From: Argonema antarcticum A004/B2
GTDB taxonomy: Bacteria; Cyanobacteriota; Cyanobacteriia; Cyanobacteriales; Aerosakkonemataceae
NCBI RefSeq assembly: GCF_023333585.1
Contig: NZ_JAIQZN010000004.1
Coordinates: 1 to 64,000, forward strand
DNA length: 64,000 nucleotides
Direction of reading: 5' to 3'
This document shows positions 42,223-51,100 of the stretch, in pieces. Both the position numbers and the translations under genes were made by a program. The notes below the pieces were generated by a model. The model saw nothing but the letters and a program-made list of their open reading frames with translations. It made no database searches and had not been told where the DNA came from. Within the stretch, counting starts at the first letter, position 1; each line of letters opens with the position of its first letter.

Positions 42223-42456
42223 TTAACGCTCTCCTTGTGCCAACAACTCCTCAAACTCTTGCACCGAATTTACAGTAATAGCGCGTTTATGCAGTCGTTT
42301 CAGTAGCGCTAAATCTTCGATCGCAAAAATGCTACTCCTTAAGGCATCTGGCACAGTTAAAAACCGCGTTTCCAGAACATCAATAACATTTTCGCGAGAC
42401 ATTTGCAGGCGACCCTGCTGTATACCATCCCGCTCAAAACTGGTAATGTATGGCAT
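42223..42456 (-). CDS. Truncated Rpn-type C-terminal domain, duplicate 1
   Basis: 77 residues from MPYITSFERDG, preceded by gaggaggaaaggcga, an excellent ribosome-binding site. The sequence equals the C-terminal quarter of the full-length gene at 42747-43679 (VIDVLETRFLTVPDALRSSIFAIEDLALLKRLHKRAITVNSVQEFEELL). It arose by tandem duplication of the 3′ end; whether it is made or used is unknown. Confidence 0.6.
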   Translation of the reverse strand: MPYITSFERDGIQQGRLQMSRENVIDVLETRFLTVPDALRSSIFAIEDLALLKRLHKRAITVNSVQEFEELLAQGER

Positions 42457-42478
42457 TCGCCTTTCCTCCTCTATCCCA

Positions 42479-42724
42479 TTAAAACTCTCCTTGTGCCAAC
42501 AACTCCTCAAACTCCTGCACAGAAGTAACAGTAATAGCGCGTTTAAGTAGTCGTTTCAGCATTGCTAAATCTTCGATCGCAAAAATGCGATTTCTTAAGG
42601 CATCTGGCAAAGTTAAAAACCGCGTTTCCAGAACATCAATAACATTTTCGCGAGACGTTTGCAGGCGACCCTGCTGTATCCCATCCTGTATCCCATCCCG
42701 CTCAAAACTGGTAATGTATGGCAT
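42479..42724 (-). CDS. Truncated Rpn-type C-terminal domain, duplicate 2
   Basis: 81 residues from MPYITSFERDGIQDGIQQG, again with gaggaggaaaggcga just before the ATG. It has a 4-residue internal duplication (GIQDGIQ) relative to duplicate 1. It lies 22 bp behind the full-length gene's stop, counted from its start, so a ribosome could pass from one to the next. Confidence 0.6.
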   Translation of the reverse strand: MPYITSFERDGIQDGIQQGRLQTSRENVIDVLETRFLTLPDALRNRIFAIEDLAMLKRLLKRAITVTSVQEFEELLAQGEF

Positions 42725-42746
42725 TCGCCTTTCCTCCTCTATCCCG

Positions 42747-43679
42747 TTACAACTCTCCTTGTACCAATAACTCCTCAAACTCCTGCACCGAAGTAACAGT
42801 AATAGCGCGTTTATGCAGCTGTTTCAGCATTGCTAAATCTTCGATCGCAAAAATGCGATTTCTTAAGGCATCTGGCACAGTTGAAAACCGCGTTTCCAGA
42901 ACGTCAATTACAGCCTCGTGAGACATTTCTAATTTCGCATCCCGCTCAAAACTGGTAATGTATGGCATTCGCCTTTCCTCCTCTATTCGCTTGATTTCAG
43001 TTTTAAACTCCTGCTGAACTGCCTCCGGTAATGCCATGATCCATTCAATGAACCGGAACAACTCCAAAATCCGATTTTTACTATAGCCGCGCTCGTACAG
43101 TCGTCGCACTAACCTCAATTTTAACTGGAAACGGCGCGGTAAATCACTGCGTGTTGCTTGGGTTTCCAGATGCGCGGCGATAATGGTAGCAAAGGGATTA
43201 GTGCTTTCCTCTAGGGTAGCTGCTGGATAGTCGAGCAGTTTCACTACCGGAAACTGCAAACTGCTCTCAAATCCCCATCGACTATAACTATAGCCTGTCG
43301 GTCGCCAATTGGTGTTTTCGTCTCCCAATACGGCAAAGCTGAAGACTTTTTGCCGATAGCGATCGAATAACCGATGATTGTAAATATACATCCGCTCGGC
43401 AAAATCTGACTGCTCTTGTCCTTGAATTTCGACATGAATTAACACAATCGCTTCTTCGCCGGAGTTCAGCCATACTTTTACTAGCTTATCTGCTAAACGC
43501 CTGCCTGTCTCGGCATCGCGAATCACTTCTTGCAATTCGGTGTCTAAAGTTTCATAACCTTTCTCCCAATCAATATCGCTGTGAGTATCTGCAAAACAAA
43601 AAGCCATAAATGGCTCAAAATAGACAGTTAGGGCTTCTTTCCAAGCGCTGTCGTAGTCGGCTCGCACTTCATCTTCCAT
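42747..43679 (-). CDS. Rpn-family recombination-promoting nuclease/putative transposase
   Basis: 310 residues. The PD-(D/E)xK nuclease core is seen in DSAWKEALTVYFEPFMAFCF, DIDWEKGYETLDTELQEV, DKLVKVWLNSGEEAIVLIHVEIQGQEQSDFAERMYIYNHRLFDRY (ExQ motif) and FPVVKLLDYP. Rpn proteins cleave DNA and have been linked to recA-independent recombination and phage defence. The C-terminal 80 residues are a helical domain that has been copied twice downstream. Complete from ATG to stop, monocistronic except for the duplicates. Confidence 0.85.
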   Translation of the reverse strand: MEDEVRADYDSAWKEALTVYFEPFMAFCFADTHSDIDWEKGYETLDTELQEVIRDAETGRRLADKLVKVWLNSGEEAIVLIHVEIQGQEQSDFAERMYIYNHRLFDRYRQKVFSFAVLGDENTNWRPTGYSYSRWGFESSLQFPVVKLLDYPAATLEESTNPFATIIAAHLETQATRSDLPRRFQLKLRLVRRLYERGYSKNRILELFRFIEWIMALPEAVQQEFKTEIKRIEEERRMPYITSFERDAKLEMSHEAVIDVLETRFSTVPDALRNRIFAIEDLAMLKQLHKRAITVTSVQEFEELLVQGEL

Positions 43680-43735
43680 TCAGTATATCCTCCTCTTAGA
43701 TAATCCACCCTTGGTAGAGTCCTCAAATTTAAAAT

Positions 43736-44548
43736 TTAAAACAAACTCAATTGCACAAATTCAGCCGATGAATTCGATTTAATTAAACGCGGGAAACCTC
43801 TACCTTCTTCCTTCAAACCTCCGAGACGGTTAATATTTTCAATAATTATCGGTAGACAATCCTCAGCCATTTTTTCTTGAATGTGATAAGTATTGAATCG
43901 CAAGATATCCCAACCTTCTGTTTGCAAGTCGTTATTTCGCTGATTATCTAAAGGAATGCGTTCTTTGTCAGCGTGCCAGGTATCGCCGTCAGTTTCAATA
44001 TTGATTTTACCGTAAGTACAGTAAATGGCAAAGTCAAGGGCGTAGTTATTGTTTCTAGCTGTCACAAACTCCTGACGTTCGGCATTAATTTCTAATTGTT
44101 TAAATTCAGCCCACAATTTATCTTCCAGAGGACTTTCATCATACAAATCGTTAATCTCACCTGCATTGGTGAATTTTTCCCAGGTAGTTTGGATGAAAAC
44201 AATCCGACGCGATCGACGGCTGAATATTGATGTTTCTAAACGTTGCAATGAGGATAACTCTAGTTTAGAATAACGCTGACGGCTTTTATTGTCTTGGGGT
44301 AATTCGGAGAATAATTCCCATCGAAAAACTTCGCTAATTTGCTCAATTTTAGCATAATATCTCACGGCATAAGCTTGTTTGCCAAAAGTTCCTGGTTGGT
44401 AAAAAGCAATCCATTGAGGAGGCCAACGCTTATTGAGAAATTTATGCACACTATCTACAGGAATGCGATACCAATGCCGATCGCGAGCAATTTCCAAATC
44501 TAGCCGATTAGGTAGGATGGCGACTAATACTTCTTCATTTAATGCCAT
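43736..44548 (-). CDS. DUF559-like endonuclease-domain protein
   Basis: 270 residues from ATG at 44548 (MALNEEVLVAILPNRLDLEIARDRHWYRIP); an upstream extension is possible but unlike a real N-terminus. The C-terminal half (about 170-245) looks like a Vsr/DUF559 nuclease: EDKLWAEFKQLEI, LDFAIYCTYGKINIETDGDTWH, then RNNDLQTEGWDILRFNTYHI. The N-terminal part (WYRIPVDSVHKFLNKRWPPQWIAFYQPGTFG) is a separate recognition domain. Such enzymes may act on damaged or foreign DNA. Divergent from the DUF1995 gene. Confidence 0.75.
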   Translation of the reverse strand: MALNEEVLVAILPNRLDLEIARDRHWYRIPVDSVHKFLNKRWPPQWIAFYQPGTFGKQAYAVRYYAKIEQISEVFRWELFSELPQDNKSRQRYSKLELSSLQRLETSIFSRRSRRIVFIQTTWEKFTNAGEINDLYDESPLEDKLWAEFKQLEINAERQEFVTARNNNYALDFAIYCTYGKINIETDGDTWHADKERIPLDNQRNNDLQTEGWDILRFNTYHIQEKMAEDCLPIIIENINRLGGLKEEGRGFPRLIKSNSSAEFVQLSLF

Positions 44549-44637
44549 TGAATTTTCTGGGGAAGCTGGATAGATAAATATCAATGTTTGTGCTGGTACT
44601 ATCACAGTACAATAACTTGTAAGCAAAAAAATACATT

Positions 44638-45381
44638 ATGGCAGAACTACCCCAAAGTCTTGAAGAAGCGATCGCACAATCTCGCGAAGCTACCCTGGCT
44701 GCGATCGCAAATGGCTACACTAGGCTGCAAATAGAGTTAAATTTCCCAGAAATCGCACTCCAAGCACAGTCCATCGCCCAGCAATTCATCCCCGTTTTTG
44801 AAGACCGCCTTTCCCACCTGAAAGTTTTTTTCCCAGATGCCGGTGCAGCCGCATTGGCCCGCCGCGACTGGGGAGAAGTTCCTTTTAAGATTCAAGACAT
44901 TGGCATGGGTAGAACTCCCATCCAAAACAAAATTGAGCCGGAAGACGAGGTATTCTTATTGGTTAACCTCAGTTCGGTGGAAGTGGGGGAAGTAGAAAAG
45001 CTGTGCAACGCAGTGGGCTCAAGGCCCGTTGTTTTACTCATTCCCCACTTGGAAGATGCCGCTACTGTCGGTATAGGCTATGCTGGTCGTCAGTTGCGGG
45101 AACGATTACTCAATACCTTGGAATCTTGCTACTATGTCAAACCCGTAGAAGGGGCAGCTTTGTTTCGCTACTATCCCTCTCCTTGGCAGGTTTGGCTCCA
45201 AAATAGCGAAAACTACAATTTAATTGCCGAATTGCCTAAAAAACCAGCTGGCGACGAACTCGATCAAATTTTATTTAAGGCAACTCAGCCTAACAGCCTT
45301 AATGCGGGTGACGCCCCGCGTCCCAAAAAACCCGGACTTTTCACTAATATGCAGCGCTTTTTACGAGCATTGAGCCGATAG
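44638..45381 (+). CDS. DUF1995 family protein
   Basis: 247 residues: LPQSLEEAIAQSREATLAAIANGYTRLQIELNFPEI and FIPVFEDRLSHLKVFFPDAGAAALARRDWG, then VNLSSVEVGEVEKLC and RPVVLLIPHLEDAATVGIG. These are marks of DUF1995, a family kept in cyanobacteria and plastids (plant LPA3 belongs here and aids photosystem II assembly). Soluble, no signal. It ends in a GGGTGCGTTA hairpin shared with the convergent acetyltransferase gene. Confidence 0.88.
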   Translation: MAELPQSLEEAIAQSREATLAAIANGYTRLQIELNFPEIALQAQSIAQQFIPVFEDRLSHLKVFFPDAGAAALARRDWGEVPFKIQDIGMGRTPIQNKIEPEDEVFLLVNLSSVEVGEVEKLCNAVGSRPVVLLIPHLEDAATVGIGYAGRQLRERLLNTLESCYYVKPVEGAALFRYYPSPWQVWLQNSENYNLIAELPKKPAGDELDQILFKATQPNSLNAGDAPRPKKPGLFTNMQRFLRALSR

Positions 45382-45387
45382 TGCGTA

Positions 45388-45416
45388 GGGTGCGTTAGCT
45401 TGAGCGTAACGCACCC
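45388..45416. terminator. GGGTGCGTTA...TAACGCACCC hairpin between convergent genes
   Basis: A perfect 10-bp stem with a 9-base loop. It overlaps the stop of the GNAT gene and directly follows DUF1995. This hairpin is a widespread intergenic repeat in cyanobacteria and is placed where a bidirectional end would be useful. No T-run is present. Confidence 0.55.
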
Positions 45417-45904
45417 TCCCAAACAGTCAGATATTTGACATAGACGAGATCGCATCTCGCCGTCTCTACTCCAGAAGCCGGTTGATACCCGCTGCTTTCA
45501 TATAGCTGGACTGCTTCTTTTAAAACAGTGGCAGTCTCAATCCAAATTTGTTGAAAACCTCTAGTTGCGATCGCACTTTCTAACTCTTTCAATAAAAATT
45601 TCCCCAGTCCTTTTCTCCTTGCAGATGGCAACAGATACATTTTGCGAATTTCTACTGCGTCTTGGGCCTTTTTGATGGGATAGTAAGCAGCTGTTCCTAC
45701 CACTTGTCCCTGCTGTTCCACCACCCAAAACTCTCCCCCAACTGCCAGATAACTTTCTTCGATCTCCAATACATCTCTGTCTGCCTTATCTGGTTCCCAA
45801 GGTAAACCGTATTCGGTTAATACGAAATGGATGACATCGGCAGCAAAGGCCCGATCGCCCTCCGACCAGGAACGAATCACAAAATCGCGATAGTGAGTTT
45901 TCAC
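45395..45904 (-). CDS. GNAT-family N-acetyltransferase
   Basis: 169 residues. The acetyl-CoA site reads IRKMYLLPSARRKGLGKFLLKELESAI (Q/RxxGxG/A), preceded by FWVVEQQGQVVGTAAYYPI and followed by IETATVLKEAVQLYESSGYQPA. The fold is complete. The last few residues (EGALRSS) are encoded by the hairpin at 45388-45416, so the repeat has replaced the natural end. Substrate not predictable. Confidence 0.88.
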   Translation of the reverse strand: MKTHYRDFVIRSWSEGDRAFAADVIHFVLTEYGLPWEPDKADRDVLEIEESYLAVGGEFWVVEQQGQVVGTAAYYPIKKAQDAVEIRKMYLLPSARRKGLGKFLLKELESAIATRGFQQIWIETATVLKEAVQLYESSGYQPASGVETARCDLVYVKYLTVWEGALRSS

Positions 45905-46171
45905 TTTAAATATAATTATTCTTCAATTATTTATTTTAATATAAACTTCCCAATAAATTATTGGTTTCCCTCCCCCCAGATTCATCCGTGTGGCTAATCC
46001 CAAATCCCAAATCCCAAATTGAATGGGTTACGCAAATCTACGTAGTTGTGAAATATAATGGATATGATAATATAGTGTGCATTAAAACATATCTTTAGGT
46101 AGATGATGAAGAAACTACCTATGAATCATCATAAAACTTGGTAATGCAAAATTGAGGAGAGATAAAATAAA

Positions 46172-48034
46172 ATGATTCAGATCGGCCTCAAGAAGCTATT
46201 ATCTAAAAAAGAAAGTTCATCGACGATCGCCAACCTTGTAAATACTGTTGATAATTGTATCAGCATTCGGGATGCAGAAGGCAATACGCTGATAGGGGTG
46301 GCAAGTGAGAATGAATTAAATAGATGTCCGATCGAAGTTTCAGGAAAAACGATCGGATGGGTAATTGGGTCAGAAAAAGCATCTTCCGTAGCTGCTTTTA
46401 TATCCTATTTAGCTCATAAAGAGCTAGAAAAGAAAGCACTTGCCAACGAATTATTAGATCGATATAGAGAAATCGCAGTTTTATATCAAATTTCCCAAAA
46501 GTTAACGGCAACTTTAGAACTAAAAGAAGTTGCCAAATTAGCGCTCGATGAAGCAAGGGAGCTAATCGAAGCAACCAGCGGCTCGATCGTGTTAGTTCAT
46601 CCAGTCACGGGCTGGCTTGAAGTCATCTCGGCATTTGGTAAAGAATGCCAGCCAAAAGCAACTTTAAAACTAGGTGAAGGCATCATCGGTAACGTAGTTA
46701 TAAGAGGAACGGGAGAAATAGTCAACGATGTATTATCCGATCCCAGATATGTAGAAAATCAAGAGCAAGTAAGCTCTTTAATTTGCGTTCCTTTGAAGAC
46801 GAAAGATAAAGTAATTGGTGCGATCGAAATCAGCAGCAAGACACCAGTCAATTACACAGCAGCAGATCTAAAACTGCTTACCATGCTAGCATTTCAAGCC
46901 GGATCGGCCATTGAAAATGCCCTTCTCCATGAAAACCAGCTGCGCGAAAGCCGCCGGGAAGCTTTGCTTTTTCGTTTGGCAACCCAAATCCGTCATTCCC
47001 TGAACCTCGATACAATTTTAGAAACATCTGTGAGCGAGATCCGCAGTCTCCTGCAAATCGATCGCTGCCAATTCATCTGGTATAGACCCGAAGCAGAGAA
47101 ATTAGTTCCCAGCCAGAACCAGGAAACAAGGTCAAAAGGCCAAAGTGAAGCAGAAAACTGCATTCATCCTTCGGAAATCCCTGCGAAGTACATCGATCGT
47201 TCTTCCGCTAGCTGGGAAGTTGTCAAAGAAGCCAAAAACCCAGATTTACCGAGCTTAATGGGTTACTACTCAGCTGTAGAGGTTGGTTCGTTTACGCAGA
47301 AGCTTCTAGACATGGAAGTAGTTTGGGCAGATAATGTCGTAAACCTCAGCGATCCGGTAATGAAAGATTTCTTCCTCGATCGCAAATTTAGCTCTTTATT
47401 CGCACTGCCGATTCAGACTCGCGCTGGCACAATTGGTGTAATTAGTTGCGGTCACAGTACAGAAGTGCGGAAGTGGAGCGACCATGAAGTAGAATTGTTG
47501 CAGGCTGTGGCTACTCAACTAGCGATCGCCCTCGACCAAGCAGAATTGTACCAAGAAACTGCGATCGCAGCCGCCACAGCCCAAGCCCAAGCCCGACAAT
47601 TACAGCAAACCCTGCACGAATTACAGCAAACCCAAGCACAGCTAATCCAAAGCGAAAAAATGTCCAGCCTTGGCTGTATGGTTGCTGGTGTAGCCCACGA
47701 AATCAACAACCCCGTCAATTTTATCTACGGAAACCTCTCCCACGCCCATCAATATTCCCACAGCTTACTCGATCTTGTCCAACTTTATGGCAAGCACTAT
47801 CCGCAACCAGTAGGGAAAGGTACAGGGCTAGGTTTATCCATTAGCTACCAGATTGTGGTAGAAAAACATGGAGGCAGCTTGAAGTGTATATCTGAACCAG
47901 GTCAGGGTGCAGAGTTTTTGATTCAGATTCCCGTCAAAGCGATCGCACTAAGTCGTCCTCAGAGTAACAATCACCATCTGGTTGATTTTACTCCTAATTT
48001 GCAGACATACCGCCATCAAACTCAATATTGTTAA
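46172..48034 (+). CDS. GAF-domain histidine kinase with most of its ATPase domain deleted
   Basis: 620 residues. An N-terminal cyanobacterial module (SIRDAEGNTLIGV) occupies 1-90. GAF one lies at about 100-250 and GAF two at about 265-460 (LDTILETSVSEIRSLLQIDRCQFIWY). A coiled coil is followed by the H-box GVAHEINNPVNF (His509) with its phospho-acceptor intact. Shortly after LYGKHYPQP the text jumps to VGKGTGLGLSISYQ, the G2 box. N-box, G1 and F-box (about 150 residues in relatives) are absent, at about 47805. The frame is kept. It probably cannot bind ATP, yet could still be phosphorylated by another kinase such as its downstream neighbour. Confidence 0.85.
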   Translation: MIQIGLKKLLSKKESSSTIANLVNTVDNCISIRDAEGNTLIGVASENELNRCPIEVSGKTIGWVIGSEKASSVAAFISYLAHKELEKKALANELLDRYREIAVLYQISQKLTATLELKEVAKLALDEARELIEATSGSIVLVHPVTGWLEVISAFGKECQPKATLKLGEGIIGNVVIRGTGEIVNDVLSDPRYVENQEQVSSLICVPLKTKDKVIGAIEISSKTPVNYTAADLKLLTMLAFQAGSAIENALLHENQLRESRREALLFRLATQIRHSLNLDTILETSVSEIRSLLQIDRCQFIWYRPEAEKLVPSQNQETRSKGQSEAENCIHPSEIPAKYIDRSSASWEVVKEAKNPDLPSLMGYYSAVEVGSFTQKLLDMEVVWADNVVNLSDPVMKDFFLDRKFSSLFALPIQTRAGTIGVISCGHSTEVRKWSDHEVELLQAVATQLAIALDQAELYQETAIAAATAQAQARQLQQTLHELQQTQAQLIQSEKMSSLGCMVAGVAHEINNPVNFIYGNLSHAHQYSHSLLDLVQLYGKHYPQPVGKGTGLGLSISYQIVVEKHGGSLKCISEPGQGAEFLIQIPVKAIALSRPQSNNHHLVDFTPNLQTYRHQTQYC

Positions 48035-48114
48035 CCACTTGTAGAACACTCTGCAAATTTTGGTTATTAATATACCAGACTAAAATAACCTCACAAAGCG
48101 ATAGGAGAACACGA

Positions 48115-51100
48115 ATGATTTCCATTCCAGGTTACATAATCACCGAACAAATTCAAGCCGGTTTCCATACTCTTATTTATCGGGGAGTTAGGGAACAGTC
48201 TCAAACATCGGTGATTATTAAAACACTCCTCGCCGATTATCCCACCCTCGAACAAATTACTCGACTCAGACATGAATATCAAATTCTGCAAAAATTAGAT
48301 ATTGAAGGAATTGTTAAAGCATACGCATTAGAAAACTATCATAACGGTCTAGCAATCATATTAGAAGACTTTTCAGGACAATCCCTCAAAAAAATTTTAG
48401 TGACTCAAAAAATCGAATTAATTCCCTTCCTAAAAATCAGCATTCAGCTAGCCATAACCCTAGAGCAGTTACATCAAAATCAGATTATACATAAAGACAT
48501 AAAACCCGATAACATCCTGGTCAACACTTCTACAGGGAAAGTTAAAATTATCGACTTTAGCATAGCATCACGCCTATCCAGAGAGACGACAGAAATTAGT
48601 AATACCAATTTACTAGAAGGAACCCTAGCCTATATATCACCAGAACAGACAGGCAGAATGAATCGGTCAATTGACTACCGCACAGACTTCTATTCATTAG
48701 GAATAACATTCTATGAAATCTTGACAGGACAGCTACCATTTAATGCCACCGAACCCCTAGAATTAGTTCACTGTCATATAGCCAAACAACCAATCCCACT
48801 CCATCAACTAAATCCAGAAATTCCCCACGCGATTTCTGATATCGTGATGAAGTTATTATCCAAAACCGCTGAAGACCGTTATCAAAGCGCTTTAGGACTA
48901 AAAGCAGATTTAGAAACCTGTCTAAATCAACTGCAATCAACTGGCAATATTTCTGACTTTTCAATCGGTAAGCGGGATAAATCCGGCTCTTTTTCCATCC
49001 CACAAAAACTCTATGGCCGCGACGAAGAAGTACTTACTTTGCTGTCAGCCTTTGACCGAGTTAGTCAAGGAAAAAGCGAGATGATGCTTGTGAGTGGCTA
49101 CTCAGGGATTGGTAAAACCTCAGTAGTCAATGAAGTTCATAAACCCATAGTTCGGCAAAGGGGTTATTTTATAGCAGGCAAATTTGACCAGTTCAAGCGG
49201 AATATTCCCTACGCTTCAATGATTCAAGCATTTCAAGAATTAATCCGACAACTGTTAACAGAAAATTCCGAAAAAATAGCTATTTGGCAAGAGAAACTAT
49301 TAGAAGCTGTGGGTATAAACGGGCAGGTAATTATAGATGTGATCCCCGAAGTAGAACTGATTATCGGCCCCCAAATAGATGTTCCTGCACTGGGGCCATC
49401 CGAATCACAAAATCGCTTTAATCGAGTATTTAAACAATTTATTCATGTATTTACAAAACCCGAACACCCCCTGGTAGTTTTCCTAGATGACTTACAGTGG
49501 GCAGATTCAGCTTCCTTGAAATTGATTGAGTTGCTAATAACTGATCCAGATAGCCAATATCTGTTGATGATCGGCGCGTATCGAGATAATGAAGTAACTT
49601 CAACTCATCCCTTAATGCTCACATTAGAGGATATTCAAAAAACTGGTGTCCGTATTGCTACTATCACACTCCAACCTTTAGATATCAGCAACGTCCGCTT
49701 ACTTGTTGCCGATACTCTTCACGATGAGACTTCCAAATCTCAGCCGTTAGCTGAGTTAGTTTTCAATAAAACTCAAGGCAATCCTTTCTTCTTGACTCAA
49801 ATGTTGCAAACTCTACATCAAGAAGAACTATTGACATTTAACTTTAGTACTGCCTGTTGGCAGTGGAATATTAAAAAAATTCAAGCTGTAGGTATTACTG
49901 ATTATAATATTGTCGAATTGATTGCCAGAAATATTCAAAAATTAGCGCTAGAAACCCAACAAGTATTAAAATTATCAGCTTGTATTGGAGATAAATTTAA
50001 TTTAGAAGTTCTCGCAATTGTCAATCAAAAATCTTCCTCAGAAACAGCATCTAATTTGTGGCCAGCACTTCAGTTGGGTTTGATTTTACCCCTGAGTGAT
50101 GCCTACAAGATTCCGCTAGTCGGAATGGGTAATTGGTTATCGACAATGGAAAATGAACAATCCTACCAATTACCAATTACTAAAATTTCCTACAAATTTC
50201 TCCATGACCGCGTGCAGCAGGCGGCTTATTCTCTGATTCCCGAAGATCAGAAAAAAGAAACTCACCTAAAAATTGGTCAACTGCTCCTGAAAAATACCCC
50301 AGAAACGGAGATTGAAGACAACATATTTGAGATTGTAAACCAACTGAATATTGGTGCTGAATTCATTATTGACCAGGTGGAAAAAGATCGGCTAGCTCAA
50401 TTAAATCTAATCGCATCTCGGAAAGCTAAAGCGGCGACTGCTTACGAACCTGCGCTCAATTATTTAACGGTAGGATTGAGACTTTTAGAGCAAGATAGTT
50501 GGCATTATCAGTATGATTTAACGCTGAATCTCTATGTCGAAGCAGTAGAAGTGGAATACTTAAATACTAACTTCGATCGGGCAGCTATTTTAGCGGAAGT
50601 CGTCCTGCAACAGGCTACAAATCTACTCGATCGAGTCAAAGTATATGAGACTCAAATCCAGTTTTATACTGCTCAAAATCAGATGCTCAAAGCAGTCAAT
50701 ACTGGACTACAAGCCCTAGAACTCCTCGGTTTTTCTCTGTTAAACACACCCAGCGACTCTCTGGAAATATTCCAGTTGCCCAAATTGGAACAACTAGAAG
50801 AAATTCCTGTAATGACAAATCCTGAGCAACTTGCGGCTGTACAACTCCTGATTACTGTCATTGGTCCAGCGATTATTGCAGATCCAACAATTTTTGTGCG
50901 TGTGAGCTTGACCCTAGTGAATCTCTGTATTCAAAATGGTCATTCAGCGTTGGCTGCGATCGCCTATACTAATTATGGCTGGTTGCTATGTGGAGCAGGA
51001 AAACTGGATTCTGGATATCATTCTGGTCAGGTGGCTTTGAGGTTGTTGGAGCAATTCAAAGCCAATTCACTAAAAAGTAAAGTTTATGCTCACTTTAATG

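Noticed and set aside
45388-45416. Novel regulatory hairpin
   Set aside because: GGGTGCGTTA palindromes are a known kind of common cyanobacterial repeat; kept only as a possible terminator.
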